Below, in pieces: positions 1 to 7,452 of a DNA stretch of 34,452 nt. A program made the translations under genes and the position numbers. Origin of the DNA: Desulfuromonas sp. GTDB lineage: Bacteria; Desulfobacterota; Desulfuromonadia; Desulfuromonadales; SZUA-401. How positions within the stretch are numbered: position 1 is the first letter of the stretch; each line of letters opens with the position of its first letter. Below the pieces are notes generated by a model. It saw only the letters and a program-made list of their open reading frames with translations, was not told the origin of the DNA and made no database searches. The DNA lies in the NCBI GenBank assembly GCA_002869605.1, contig PKUI01000140.1:1-34452 (forward strand), in the 5' to 3' direction.

Positions 1-296
1 CGCTGCCTGACCCGGCGGGGGATCCCCTCTCCGCTGAGAAATCCATGAATCAACGGCCCCAGATGCGCATGCTCGAGCAACCAACGATGACAGCGTGGTG
101 AGCTGCGGGCAAAACAGGCTGCCGCCAGCAGGAGTAACGGCACAGTCGGCAACAGCGGTAAAAATATGCCTAGAACCCCGAGTAGAACTGCCGTGCCACC
201 AGCAACCAGCAGTCCCCACCTTAACAGCGGGGATGTCACAGGCAATAATCGTTCCCCTTCTCGACGCGTAAGGTCTTCATATTGCCCGCCATTCAT
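1..296 (-). CDS. DUF454 (YbaN-like) small inner-membrane protein, C-terminus cut by window edge
   Basis: Reading the minus strand from ATG at 294-296 gives an uninterrupted frame to base 1 (98 codons visible). After a short polar N-terminus it contains a hydrophobic hairpin with [19 protein letters not shown], then [15 protein letters not shown] and GPLIHGF...GIPRR. This is the hallmark pattern of the DUF454/YbaN family of inner-membrane proteins of unknown function. The start codon overlaps the hydrolase stop as ATGA (293-296), so the two are probably translationally coupled, and this is the third gene of an SDR-hydrolase-DUF454 operon. The C-terminal end lies outside the window. The family call is from recognised motifs; the molecular function is unknown. 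Confidence 0.85.
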   Translation of the reverse strand, partial: MNGGQYEDLTRREGERLLPVTSPLLRWGLLVAGGTAVLLGVLGIFLPLLPTVPLLLLAAACFARSSPRCHRWLLEHAHLGPLIHGFLSGEGIPRRVRQ

Positions 297-1165
297 TCCA
301 GAAAATCCTTTAAAAACTCTTGCCACTGACGCCAATAAAGCGCACCAGCGACTTCGTAGGTATCATTGTGTCCCGCCCCGGGAATAGCATAAAACCGTTT
401 TGGCCCATCTACCGCTTCAAAAAGCTCACGCCCCATATGAATCGGCACGATGGTATCCTGCTCACCATGCGCTATAAGCAGCGGCCTGTCGAGTTGCTGG
501 ATCTTGGAAAGATTATCGTAGCGATCTTTGATCATCCATCCGAGCAAGTGTGAAAGCAAGGGGTAGTGATGTTTCCCAAGTGCCCGGATAGAGCTGAAAG
601 GACTCTCGAGGATCAAAACCCCGGGAGGGATTTCGCAAGCCAGCTGTAACGCCACTGCGGCCCCAAGCGATCGACCGAAATAGATGGTCTGCCGTGGCTT
701 CCATCCGCGCCCTGCAAGCCATCGTTGAGCAGCCTTGGCATCGAGGGTCAACCCCTTCTCCCCGGGACGCCCTTCACTCTTCCCGTAGCCGCGGTAGTCG
801 AAGATGAACACCGGAAGACCGAGGCGATTGAGGTAGTCGAGATTCTCGACCCGGTGGGAAATATTGCCGGCGTTGCCGTGGAAAAACAGCACTACCGGCT
901 TTGCCTGCTGACCGGGAAGATACCAGCCATGCAGCCTCACGCCATCCTCAGCTGAAAACGCCACTTCCTCGAAGGACAGTCCCAGCTGCGCGGGCGTCAC
1001 CACCAGCTCCCGCTCCGGGAAATAGATAAAGTGCCGTTCCATGCCTCCCCCGGCCCTGAGCACAAGCAACAACACGAGCGCTGCCGCAAGCAAAACGGCC
1101 GAGCGGATCTGCACCGCCCGGCTTGCACCAAAAACCACTCTGCCCCAGCTGCCGCCGTACCTCAC
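293..1165 (-). CDS. Membrane-anchored alpha/beta hydrolase (BEM46/ABHD13-like)
   Basis: This 290-aa protein has an N-terminal hydrophobic anchor (about residues 20-38) followed by one alpha/beta-hydrolase domain. Visible landmarks are HGNAGN (oxyanion region, near residue 96), [10 protein letters not shown], the nucleophile elbow GRSLG (Ser166), the acid in HGEQDTIVP (Asp237) and the catalytic His in GAGHND (His266). The order and spacing match the BEM46/ABHD13-type serine hydrolases, whose substrates are mostly unknown. The start is GTG at 1163-1165, overlapping the SDR stop as GTGA, which points to translational coupling. An internal Met42 start would remove the membrane anchor and is less likely. 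The catalytic triad is directly visible; the substrate cannot be inferred. Confidence 0.9.
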   Translation of the reverse strand: MRYGGSWGRVVFGASRAVQIRSAVLLAAALVLLLVLRAGGGMERHFIYFPERELVVTPAQLGLSFEEVAFSAEDGVRLHGWYLPGQQAKPVVLFFHGNAGNISHRVENLDYLNRLGLPVFIFDYRGYGKSEGRPGEKGLTLDAKAAQRWLAGRGWKPRQTIYFGRSLGAAVALQLACEIPPGVLILESPFSSIRALGKHHYPLLSHLLGWMIKDRYDNLSKIQQLDRPLLIAHGEQDTIVPIHMGRELFEAVDGPKRFYAIPGAGHNDTYEVAGALYWRQWQEFLKDFLE

Positions 1166-1854
1166 CAGGTGCGCTCGTTCCCCTCGTAGTCTAACAGTTT
1201 GCCACTGTCATTCAGGGTCAAACCGAGCAGCACACGCTGCAGGCCGGAAGCGCTCTGCTGCGGGGTGACCGGTGCCTGGGGACCACCCATGCGGGTCTGC
1301 ACCCAGCCGGGGTGGAACGCGACGCTGATGATGTCGCGCGGCGCGAGATCGGCGGCCAATCCCCTCATCACCATGTGCAGCCCCGCCTTGGAGGTGCGAT
1401 AGGCATAGAACCCTCCCGAGCTGTTCTCACTCAGGCTCCCCATCGCGCTCCCCATGCTGGCGATAATCTTCAAGCGGCTACGGGAAACGTTTTCGACAAA
1501 CCGTTCCACCATCTGCAACGGCGCAATGGTATTGACCCGCAGGGTGGTCAGCCAGCCCTCGACATCGGTTTCGGCAATCCCCTGGTTTTCAGGGCCAAAG
1601 ATACCGGCGTTGTTGAACAGGATGTCAATCGGCAGACTCTTGAGCTCGCTGGCGAGACGCTCGATCTGCCCTGTATCGGTTACATCGAGGGGATGAATGG
1701 TCAACAGCGGATGTTCTGCGGCCAAGGCCTGCAGTTCATCCGCCGTTGCCGGAGAACGGCAGGTCGCAAACACTCGCCAGCTCTGACAGGCAAAACACCT
1801 GGCCAGCTCCAGGCCTATCCCCCGGTTGCAGCCACTCAGCAGTATCGACCCCAT
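1162..1854 (-). CDS. Short-chain dehydrogenase/reductase (SDR) family protein
   Basis: A classical SDR of 230 aa. It has the NAD(P)-binding turn SGCNRGIG at residues 7-14, the NNAG motif (FNNAGIFG), the catalytic Ser in ASMGS (about 133), and YRTSK supplying the Tyr and Lys (152 and 156). It resembles C-factor/sniffer-type SDRs. Arg11 in the Gly-rich loop and Arg33 after the second strand may favour NADP(H), which is inference. I prefer ATG 1852-1854 because GGGGAGG lies 4 nt upstream and the Rossmann strand then begins at residue 3. An in-frame ATG at 1876-1878 would add 8 residues but has no ribosome-binding site. It is the first gene of the three-gene minus-strand operon. Confidence 0.9.
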   Translation of the reverse strand: MGSILLSGCNRGIGLELARCFACQSWRVFATCRSPATADELQALAAEHPLLTIHPLDVTDTGQIERLASELKSLPIDILFNNAGIFGPENQGIAETDVEGWLTTLRVNTIAPLQMVERFVENVSRSRLKIIASMGSAMGSLSENSSGGFYAYRTSKAGLHMVMRGLAADLAPRDIISVAFHPGWVQTRMGGPQAPVTPQQSASGLQRVLLGLTLNDSGKLLDYEGNERTW

Positions 1855-1991
1855 GCTGCCTCCCCAAGCGTTGTTCATTGCATCACGCTTTTATAAAGCC
1901 AACCATGGATTTGAAATGAGGCAAGCATTCACAGCCAAAAATATGCGCGAGACATATATTTTTTTTAATTGTTTTCAAGCACTTAGACAAC

Positions 1992-2024
1992 AAAAAGCCG
2001 CCCTCATTGTGAGCACGGCCTTTT
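1992..2024 (-). terminator. Candidate intrinsic terminator after the His-rich protein gene
   Basis: On the plus strand AAAAGCCG (1993-2000) can pair with CGGCCTTTT (2016-2024) with one bulged base, enclosing a weak inner TCA/TGA stem. Read on the minus strand it ends in a run of five T. It lies 20 bp past the stop of the 2045-2455 gene. The stem is imperfect, so this is a moderate call. Confidence 0.45.
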
Positions 2025-2044
2025 GTGTGTGAAGTAAAAAGTTA

Positions 2045-2455
2045 TTACCAGGAAAAGTGCAACGCCAGATGCTGGGTAAGCGGCAGGGGAATTACCGGCA
2101 CAGCGACGACCTTACCCACAACCCGGGTCCTATGATTTTCACGACAAGGCTGCTGGCCATGCTGGTGACCGCCATGGTAATGAGCCGGGCGTTCGTAAGA
2201 GTGTTTGCGGTCATAGAAACCCTTGTAAGGATGCCGTTGTTCATGCCGTGCGTAATGCGCACCATGCCCATTTTTATGCCCCTTGCCGTGCCTCTGCTCA
2301 TACCTGGAATGTCCGCCATACTCATAATGACTGGAACTGGATGCGTAATGTTGTGAACCATCGTTGTGTGCACGTTGGCGCTCACCCGCCGTCGCGAGGG
2401 CCGGGACCATCAACATCAGAGCGCTGACCAGGAGTATCCAGAACAACCGTTTCAT
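2045..2455 (-). CDS. Small secreted histidine-rich protein
   Basis: The 136-aa product starts with a clear signal peptide (MKRLFWILLVSALMLMVPALATA, cleavage expected after ATA). A low-complexity mature part follows, rich in His, Tyr, Gly, Arg and Ser, with about 18 His spread over some 110 residues. It closes with a hydrophobic VVGKVVAVPVIPLPL stretch before LHFSW. The start at 2453-2455 is supported by GAAAGGAGG just upstream; an upstream in-frame start would add 34 residues and spoil the signal peptide. No domain is recognised. His-rich periplasmic proteins often bind metal ions, but that is inference. It is apparently monocistronic. Confidence 0.75.
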   Translation of the reverse strand: MKRLFWILLVSALMLMVPALATAGERQRAHNDGSQHYASSSSHYEYGGHSRYEQRHGKGHKNGHGAHYARHEQRHPYKGFYDRKHSYERPAHYHGGHQHGQQPCRENHRTRVVGKVVAVPVIPLPLTQHLALHFSW

Positions 2456-2677
2456 GCTTTTCCTCCTTTCGTGGCGAGTGGCGATACGCCGTGCCGCCTT
2501 TGATTCCAGCCTAACCAAAGGCAGCGTACGACGCATTCGACATCGATGGTCATCCACCCTGATGTCGGTCTATTTACTCGTCAATTCGGCGTATTAGACA
2601 GCTCGATGTCTGGTTAACCGGGACTAAAACATCGCATCCGGGGATATCGCTTGGAGAATCGATCACCTTCACGCATA

Positions 2678-3664
2678 ATGCCGTGCATGACTGCTCACCC
2701 CTACGAACAGCTGAACCCCGAACTGGTCATGGACGCTGTCGAAAGCCAAGGCTATCGGTGTGACTGCCGGGTTTTTGCGCTCAACAGCTACGAGAACCGG
2801 GTCTACCAGGTGGGAATCGAAGAGAGCGAACCGCTGATCGCCAAGTTTTATCGCCCCGAGCGCTGGAGTGAAGCGCAGATCCTCGAAGAGCACGCCTTTT
2901 CTCAGGAGCTCGTTGAACACGAGCTGCCGGTCGTCGCACCGCTACGTAACCCCAGCGGTGAAAGCCTGTTCGAGTATGCGGGCTTCCACTTCGCACTCTT
3001 CCCGCGTCAGGGAGGGCACGCCCCGGAGTTCGACAACCTCGACAACCTGCTGATCATGGGGCGCCTGCTCGGTCGCCTGCACGCCATCGGCGCCGTCCGC
3101 CCCTTCGATTGCCGGCCACGCCTCGACGTGCAGAGCTTCGGTCACGATAGCGCCGCCACCATCCTCGACGGCTTTATCCCGGACGAATACCGCGGCAACT
3201 ACGCCGCCCTCACACACGACCTGCTAACCTCGATCGACGAGCTGTTTTCCCGCCTTGGCGAGCTTCGTTACATCCGTTGCCATGGCGACTGCCACACAGG
3301 CAACGTGCTGTGGCGTGGCGACGCGCCACACCTGGTTGACCTCGACGACGCGCGCATGGCCCCCGCGGTGCAGGACATCTGGATGATGCTTTCGGGGGAC
3401 CGCGCCCGCCAGAGCGCACAGCTGGCCGAGATCGTCGACGGCTACAACGAGTTCCACACCTTCGACCCGCGCGAACTGCAGCTGGTCGAAGCACTGCGCG
3501 CGCTGCGCATCCTGCACCACACCGCGTGGCTGGCGCGACGCTGGCACGACCCCGCCTTTCCCCATCACTTCCCCTGGTTCAACACCCCGCGTTTTTGGGG
3601 CGAACATATCCTGCAGATCCGCGAGCAGATTGCCGCGCTGCAGGAGGCGCCGCTACAGGTTTAA
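2678..3664 (+). CDS. srkA: SrkA/YihE-type stress response protein kinase
   Basis: The predicted protein closely follows E. coli SrkA (YihE/RdoA), a Ser/Thr kinase with an aminoglycoside-phosphotransferase-like fold linked to stress and cell-death pathways. Recognised stretches are ALNSYENRVYQV, AKFYRPERW with QILEEHAF, the catalytic loop HGDCHTGN, the metal-binding VDLDDAR, and PAVQDIWMM. From ATG 2678 the length is 328 aa, equal to the E. coli protein as I know it. A second ATG at 2687 or a TTG at 2651 (preceded by GGGGAT) are alternatives; none has a strong ribosome-binding site. Repeat copy A begins 17 bp after the stop. Confidence 0.9.
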   Translation: MPCMTAHPYEQLNPELVMDAVESQGYRCDCRVFALNSYENRVYQVGIEESEPLIAKFYRPERWSEAQILEEHAFSQELVEHELPVVAPLRNPSGESLFEYAGFHFALFPRQGGHAPEFDNLDNLLIMGRLLGRLHAIGAVRPFDCRPRLDVQSFGHDSAATILDGFIPDEYRGNYAALTHDLLTSIDELFSRLGELRYIRCHGDCHTGNVLWRGDAPHLVDLDDARMAPAVQDIWMMLSGDRARQSAQLAEIVDGYNEFHTFDPRELQLVEALRALRILHHTAWLARRWHDPAFPHHFPWFNTPRFWGEHILQIREQIAALQEAPLQV

Positions 3665-3680
3665 AACCAATAACCAACAC

Positions 3681-4275
3681 CGCCGGGGGTGCCCGGCAGC
3701 ACCTTACTTTTCTTTGATGGCAAAGAGAAGTAAGCAAACAGGGGAAGTTTTCGCACGGATCTAAACTTGTCTGCAGTTCCCTGCGACTTCCATGCGGCGT
3801 TGCAGCTCCTCACTATGGCTACGGCCATGTCTGCGTCGCTGCGCCTTGCCTGAAAGCCGCATTGATTCTGCATCCTGCGTTCGCCCGCACGATAACTTCC
3901 CCGGGCCACCCGAACTCCGTCACCCGACGATCGGGTTCCCTCGCTATCCGGAACTTTTAATCCAGCCAGCTCACGTGCTCGCCAGGCGGCAAGATTAAAA
4001 TCCCGGCACTCGGTGACTGCGCACCGCCCCGTAAGGGCCATGAAACAATCAAAGGTTTGCCCCCTTCCCGTGTGACGCCGCCGGAGCAACGACGCTTCAC
4101 GCCGAAACAGGCCGGAGAGTTGAGCGCAGCGAATGGCGAAGGCCCGGCGGAAAGCGTTGCTGCGCAGGGAACCCGCCGATGTTTGGTGGGCAAGGAGGTC
4201 GGGCGCCTTTTCTGCTTACTCTTTTGGGGCGTCACAAAAGACGTAAGGCGACGTGCGGGGCCGCGACCCCGCGAC
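3681..4275 (+). repeat. Dispersed hairpin-rich repeat, copy A (degenerate, with nested insertion)
   Basis: It begins with the terminal motif CGCCGGGGGTGCCCGGCA at 3681 and then the H1 hairpin (arm TTACTTTTCTTTG 3704-3716, loop ATGG, other arm to 3733 with one mismatch). A 162-bp insertion follows. It continues with the ACCCGA/TCGGGT stem, the TTTTAATCC (3955)/GATTAAAA (to 4000) stem, a G.T-paired CCCGCC/GGTGGG stem near 4170-4190, the H5 hairpin (TTACTCTTTTG from 4216, other arm with one extra C) and the GCGGGG/CCCCGC palindrome (4255-4272). No terminal repeat is visible at the right end. Both end hairpins are damaged, so this looks like the oldest copy. It fills the gap between srkA and msrA; no gene is supported here. 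Confidence 0.85.
3740..3902. mobile_element. Nested palindrome-ended insertion inside repeat copy A
   Basis: Compared with copies B, C and D, copy A has extra sequence between its first hairpin and the CCACCCGAACTCCG segment. The extra sequence is bounded by GGGGAAGTTTTCG (3741-3753) and, inverted, CGATAACTTCCCC (3890-3902), which match at 12 of 13 positions. It holds no plausible gene. It replaces about six bases of the parent repeat, so it is not a perfectly clean insertion. It is probably a second small non-autonomous element. Confidence 0.6.
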
Positions 4276-4312
4276 CTGACGAACAAAGTCTTTTTCATAT
4301 ACGAGCCAAAAC

Positions 4313-4318
4313 TATAGT
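4313..4318 (+). promoter_or_regulatory. Weak candidate -10 box upstream of msrA
   Basis: TATAGT (4313-4318) lies in a short AT-rich island between repeat copy A and msrA; an overlapping TAAAAT at 4318-4323 is an alternative. The best -35 at normal spacing is only TTTTTC (4291-4296). The call rests mainly on AT content and position. Confidence 0.3.
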
Positions 4319-4389
4319 AAAATAGTCATCAATACCTCTTCTCGCTGGAGTTGTCCCCATGACCATCAACACAATTCAAGGATGCAAAC

Positions 4390-4941
4390 ATGAGTGAACC
4401 GGGCTTGCAACACGCCATTTTCGCCGGTGGCTGCTTCTGGTGCATGGAACCTCCTTTCGCCAAACTCGACGGCGTCAAAAGCGTGGTTTCCGGCTATACC
4501 GGAGGTAAAACGGAAAATCCGAGCTACGAGGAGGTCTGTAGCGGCCGTAGCGGCCATGCCGAGGCGGTCGAGGTACGATACGACCCGGCCGTGGTGAGCT
4601 ACCGGCAGCTGCTCGAGGTCTTCTGGCGCAACATCAACCCGACCGACGAGGAGGGACAGTTCGCCGACCGCGGCAGCCAGTACCGCACCGCGATCTTCGT
4701 TTTCGACCAGGAACAACGACAGCTCGCCGAAGCTTCAAAGAGTGCGTTGGCGGCATCGGGAACCTTCACATCCCCGATCGTCACCGAGATTGTCCCGGCC
4801 GCCCCCTTCTATCCTGCTGAAGAGGTCCACCAGGGCTACGCCGAGAGCAACCCGATGCGCTACAGCATGTACCGCTACGGTTCGGGGCGAGATCGCTTCA
4901 TCGAACGCTTCTGGGGTAAGCCACCTGAGGACAAATCATGA
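4390..4941 (+). CDS. msrA: Peptide-methionine (S)-S-oxide reductase MsrA
   Basis: This 183-aa protein reduces Met-(S)-sulfoxide in oxidised proteins. The active-site motif GCFWCME has the catalytic Cys at residue 15; Cys18 and a Cys in YEEVCSGRSGHAEAV are the other candidates for resolving cysteines, as the C-terminal recycling cysteines found in some MsrAs are absent. Family signatures YTGG, GHAEAVEVRYDP, FWRNINPTDEEGQFADRGSQYRTAIF (in two blocks) and FYPAEEVHQGY are all present, so the protein looks complete. AAGGA lies 7-8 nt before the ATG. The stop overlaps tag as ATGA (4938-4941), indicating an msrA-tag damage-repair operon. Confidence 0.96.
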   Translation: MSEPGLQHAIFAGGCFWCMEPPFAKLDGVKSVVSGYTGGKTENPSYEEVCSGRSGHAEAVEVRYDPAVVSYRQLLEVFWRNINPTDEEGQFADRGSQYRTAIFVFDQEQRQLAEASKSALAASGTFTSPIVTEIVPAAPFYPAEEVHQGYAESNPMRYSMYRYGSGRDRFIERFWGKPPEDKS

Positions 4942-5489
4942 GCAGCTACTGCGACGTGGCTCCCGGGCACCCGTGGCATGGCCCCTACCACGACCTCGAG
5001 TACGGCTTCCCGCTGCGCGATGACAACCAGCTCTTCGAACGGTTGGTACTGGAGATCAACCAGGCCGGCCTGTCATGGCTGACCATTTTGAAGAAGAAGG
5101 AGAACTTCCGTCGAGCCTTCCACGACTTCGACATCGCACGCGTGGCAGCCTACGGCGAACGGGACCGGCAACGGCTGCTGGCCGACGCCGGGATCATCCG
5201 CAACCGTCTGAAAATCGACGCCGCCATCGCCAATGCTAACACCCTGCTTGCGCTGCAACGGGAGTTCGGCTCCTTCGCCGCCTGGCTCGACCATCATCAC
5301 CCGCGCCCCAAACAGGCCTGGGTACACCTGTTCAAAAAGACATTCCGCTTCACCGGCGGCGAGATCACCGGCGAATTCCTAATGAGCAGCGGCTACCTCC
5401 CGGGCGCCCACCATCCTGAATGCCCGGTCTACCAAAGGATCGCCGCCCTGGAGCCGCCCTGGATGCAGGCTGCCCACGAAGCCGTATAA
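4938..5489 (+). CDS. tag: DNA-3-methyladenine glycosylase I
   Basis: A Tag-family helix-hairpin-helix glycosylase of 183 aa that excises 3-methyladenine. Diagnostic segments are YHDLEYGFPLRDD, LFERLVLEINQAGLSW (the Glu is the family's base-recognition/active-site acid), ILKKKENFRRAFHDFD, LLADAGIIRNRLKI, and the C-terminal SSGYLPGAHHPECPVY. The structural zinc ligands of E. coli Tag have candidate equivalents here: Cys5 and His18 at the N-terminus, and His plus Cys in the HHPEC segment. Translation is probably coupled to msrA through the 4-bp overlap. Pairing oxidative protein repair with alkylation repair is a sensible stress operon. Confidence 0.94.
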   Translation: MSSYCDVAPGHPWHGPYHDLEYGFPLRDDNQLFERLVLEINQAGLSWLTILKKKENFRRAFHDFDIARVAAYGERDRQRLLADAGIIRNRLKIDAAIANANTLLALQREFGSFAAWLDHHHPRPKQAWVHLFKKTFRFTGGEITGEFLMSSGYLPGAHHPECPVYQRIAALEPPWMQAAHEAV

Positions 5490-5578
5490 CCAACTGCATT
5501 ATCAAAGAAACCATACGATAGCCGTTTTGACCGGGATGGGTTAGACTCAAAGAGAGTCCACTTGCGCGGAGAACCACA

Positions 5579-7348
5579 ATGGAAATTGTGCTGGTCCTGC
5601 TGATCCTTACCGCTGCCATCGTCCTGTTTGCCACTGAATGGCTGCGTATGGACCTGGTCGCTCTGCTGGTCCTGCTGGCCCTAGCGATCACCGGGCTGGT
5701 GACAACGGAGCAGGCCTTCGCCGGTTTCAGCAACCCGGCGGTAGTTACCGTCGCCGCGATGTTCGTGCTCAGCGCCGGCATTTCACATACCGGCGCCATG
5801 GGTCACATCGGCGAGCGCATGGTTGCCTTCGCCGGCAATAGTGAATCCCGGTTACTGCTGATCAGCATGCTGGTCGCATCGCTCTTCTCCGCATTCATCA
5901 ACAACATCGGGGCCACCGCAGTACTGATGCCGGTACTGATGTCGGTTGCCCGTCGCTTACGTATCAGCGCCTCGCAGCTGCTGATGCCGTTGGCCTTCGC
6001 CTCGCTGCTCGGCGGGGTCTGCACCCTGATCGGCACCCCTCCCAACATCCTCATGAACACCCTGCTCTACGAGTACACCGGTGAAAGCTTCAGCATGTTC
6101 TCCTACACACCGGTCGGCCTGGTGATCGTGGCTACCGGGATCGGCTACATGCTGCTGCTCGGACGTCGCCTGATACCGGAGCGCAAATCGGGGGCCTTGA
6201 CCGAAGCCTACCAGGTCAAGGAATACATCACCGAGGTCGCGGTCCTCGAAGGTTCGCCGCTGGCGGGTAAAACCATCGCCAAGTGCGCCTTTGAACAGAA
6301 CTTCGGCCTCAAGGTGCGTGCTATCCTGCGTGAGCGGCACAAGATCCCCATGCCGAGGCGCAATCGGGTCATACGGGAGAAAGACACCCTGTTTCTCGAG
6401 GGAGACCCGGCGGGAATCCTGAAGATCCGCGCGGTCAAGGGGCTCGAGGTTCTGCCGGAGAAGGACAACCCGGTCGACAAGCTCGCCGACGAATCGATGG
6501 TGGTGGTCGAGGCCTCACTCACACCGACCAGCACCATGGCGGGCAAGACCCTGCGCAGCGTGCGCTTTCGCGACATTTTCGGCATCAGCGTGCTGGCGAT
6601 CTGGCGCCAGGGTGCGCCGGTAGTGAAAAAGGTCGACCACGTGGTGTTACGCTTCGGCGATGTCCTGTTGCTGCAGGGGAGCGAGGAGAGAATCATCCAG
6701 CTCGGTCGCGACCAGGGCTTCCTGCTGCTCGGCGGGGTCCCTGCGGTCGACTATCGACCGCGCCAGGCACCGTTGGCCGTAACGATCCTGCTCCTGGTGA
6801 TCGGGAACAGCGCGCTCGGCCTGATACCGATTTTTCTGAGCGCACCGCTCGGGGCCGTAGCCATGATCCTGACCCGTTGCCTGTCGCTGAAAGATGCCTA
6901 CGACAATATCGACTGGCCGATCCTGATGCTGATTGCCGGAACCCTCCCCTTAGGCCTGGCCCTGGAAAACAGCGGTGCCGCCCTGATGATCGCCAAATGG
7001 CTCACCAGCGTGGTCGGGGATTTCGGCCCCTGGATGGTGCTGGCGATGGTGGTGCTGATCACCGCCCTGCTCACAGAGTTCATGAGCCATGCAGCGGCGG
7101 CGGTTCTGGTCGCACCGATCGCCTACGAACTCGCCCAGTCCATGGCGGTCTCGCCCAAGCCTTTTTTCATGGCCGTCGCCCTCTCCGCCTCGTCCTGTTT
7201 CATGACCCCGATCAGCCACCAGTCGAACGCCCTGGTCATGGGCCCGGGCGGCTATCATTTCTTTGACTACACCCGCGTCGGCGCCCCCCTCGGGCTGTTG
7301 GTCTGGTGCGTGATCATTCTGCTGGTTCCGGTAATCTTCCCCTTCTAG
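5579..7348 (+). CDS. SLC13-type (DASS/CitMHS-like) permease with two RCK_C domains
   Basis: This is a 589-aa polytopic inner-membrane transporter. Residues 1-200 form the first membrane half, including the characteristic ASLLGGVCTLIGTPPNIL loop. About 205-390 hold two tandem TrkA_C/RCK_C-like cytoplasmic domains (EVAVLEGSPLAGKTI and EASLTPTSTMAGKTL repeat the same register). About 395-589 form the second membrane half with FMSHAAAAVLVAPIA and SHQSNALVMGPGGY. Family members move sulfate, dicarboxylates or other anions with cations; the substrate cannot be told from sequence. GGAG sits 7-8 nt before the start. No clear terminator follows. Confidence 0.9.
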   Translation: MEIVLVLLILTAAIVLFATEWLRMDLVALLVLLALAITGLVTTEQAFAGFSNPAVVTVAAMFVLSAGISHTGAMGHIGERMVAFAGNSESRLLLISMLVASLFSAFINNIGATAVLMPVLMSVARRLRISASQLLMPLAFASLLGGVCTLIGTPPNILMNTLLYEYTGESFSMFSYTPVGLVIVATGIGYMLLLGRRLIPERKSGALTEAYQVKEYITEVAVLEGSPLAGKTIAKCAFEQNFGLKVRAILRERHKIPMPRRNRVIREKDTLFLEGDPAGILKIRAVKGLEVLPEKDNPVDKLADESMVVVEASLTPTSTMAGKTLRSVRFRDIFGISVLAIWRQGAPVVKKVDHVVLRFGDVLLLQGSEERIIQLGRDQGFLLLGGVPAVDYRPRQAPLAVTILLLVIGNSALGLIPIFLSAPLGAVAMILTRCLSLKDAYDNIDWPILMLIAGTLPLGLALENSGAALMIAKWLTSVVGDFGPWMVLAMVVLITALLTEFMSHAAAAVLVAPIAYELAQSMAVSPKPFFMAVALSASSCFMTPISHQSNALVMGPGGYHFFDYTRVGAPLGLLVWCVIILLVPVIFPF

Positions 7349-7452
7349 GAAAAAAGCCTGCCATCAAACCCTTTGATATTTTCCACATTAAACGTTAAAC
7401 TGTTGCGAATTTCATACTTTAGATAACAACCTGGCACCCGAGAAGAGCCTCT

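Noticed and set aside
2057..2356. Met-rich 99-codon plus-strand frame opposite the His-rich gene
   Set aside because: It is the complement of CAT-type His codons appearing as ATG; it has no ribosome-binding site and the minus-strand gene has a signal peptide and strong start.
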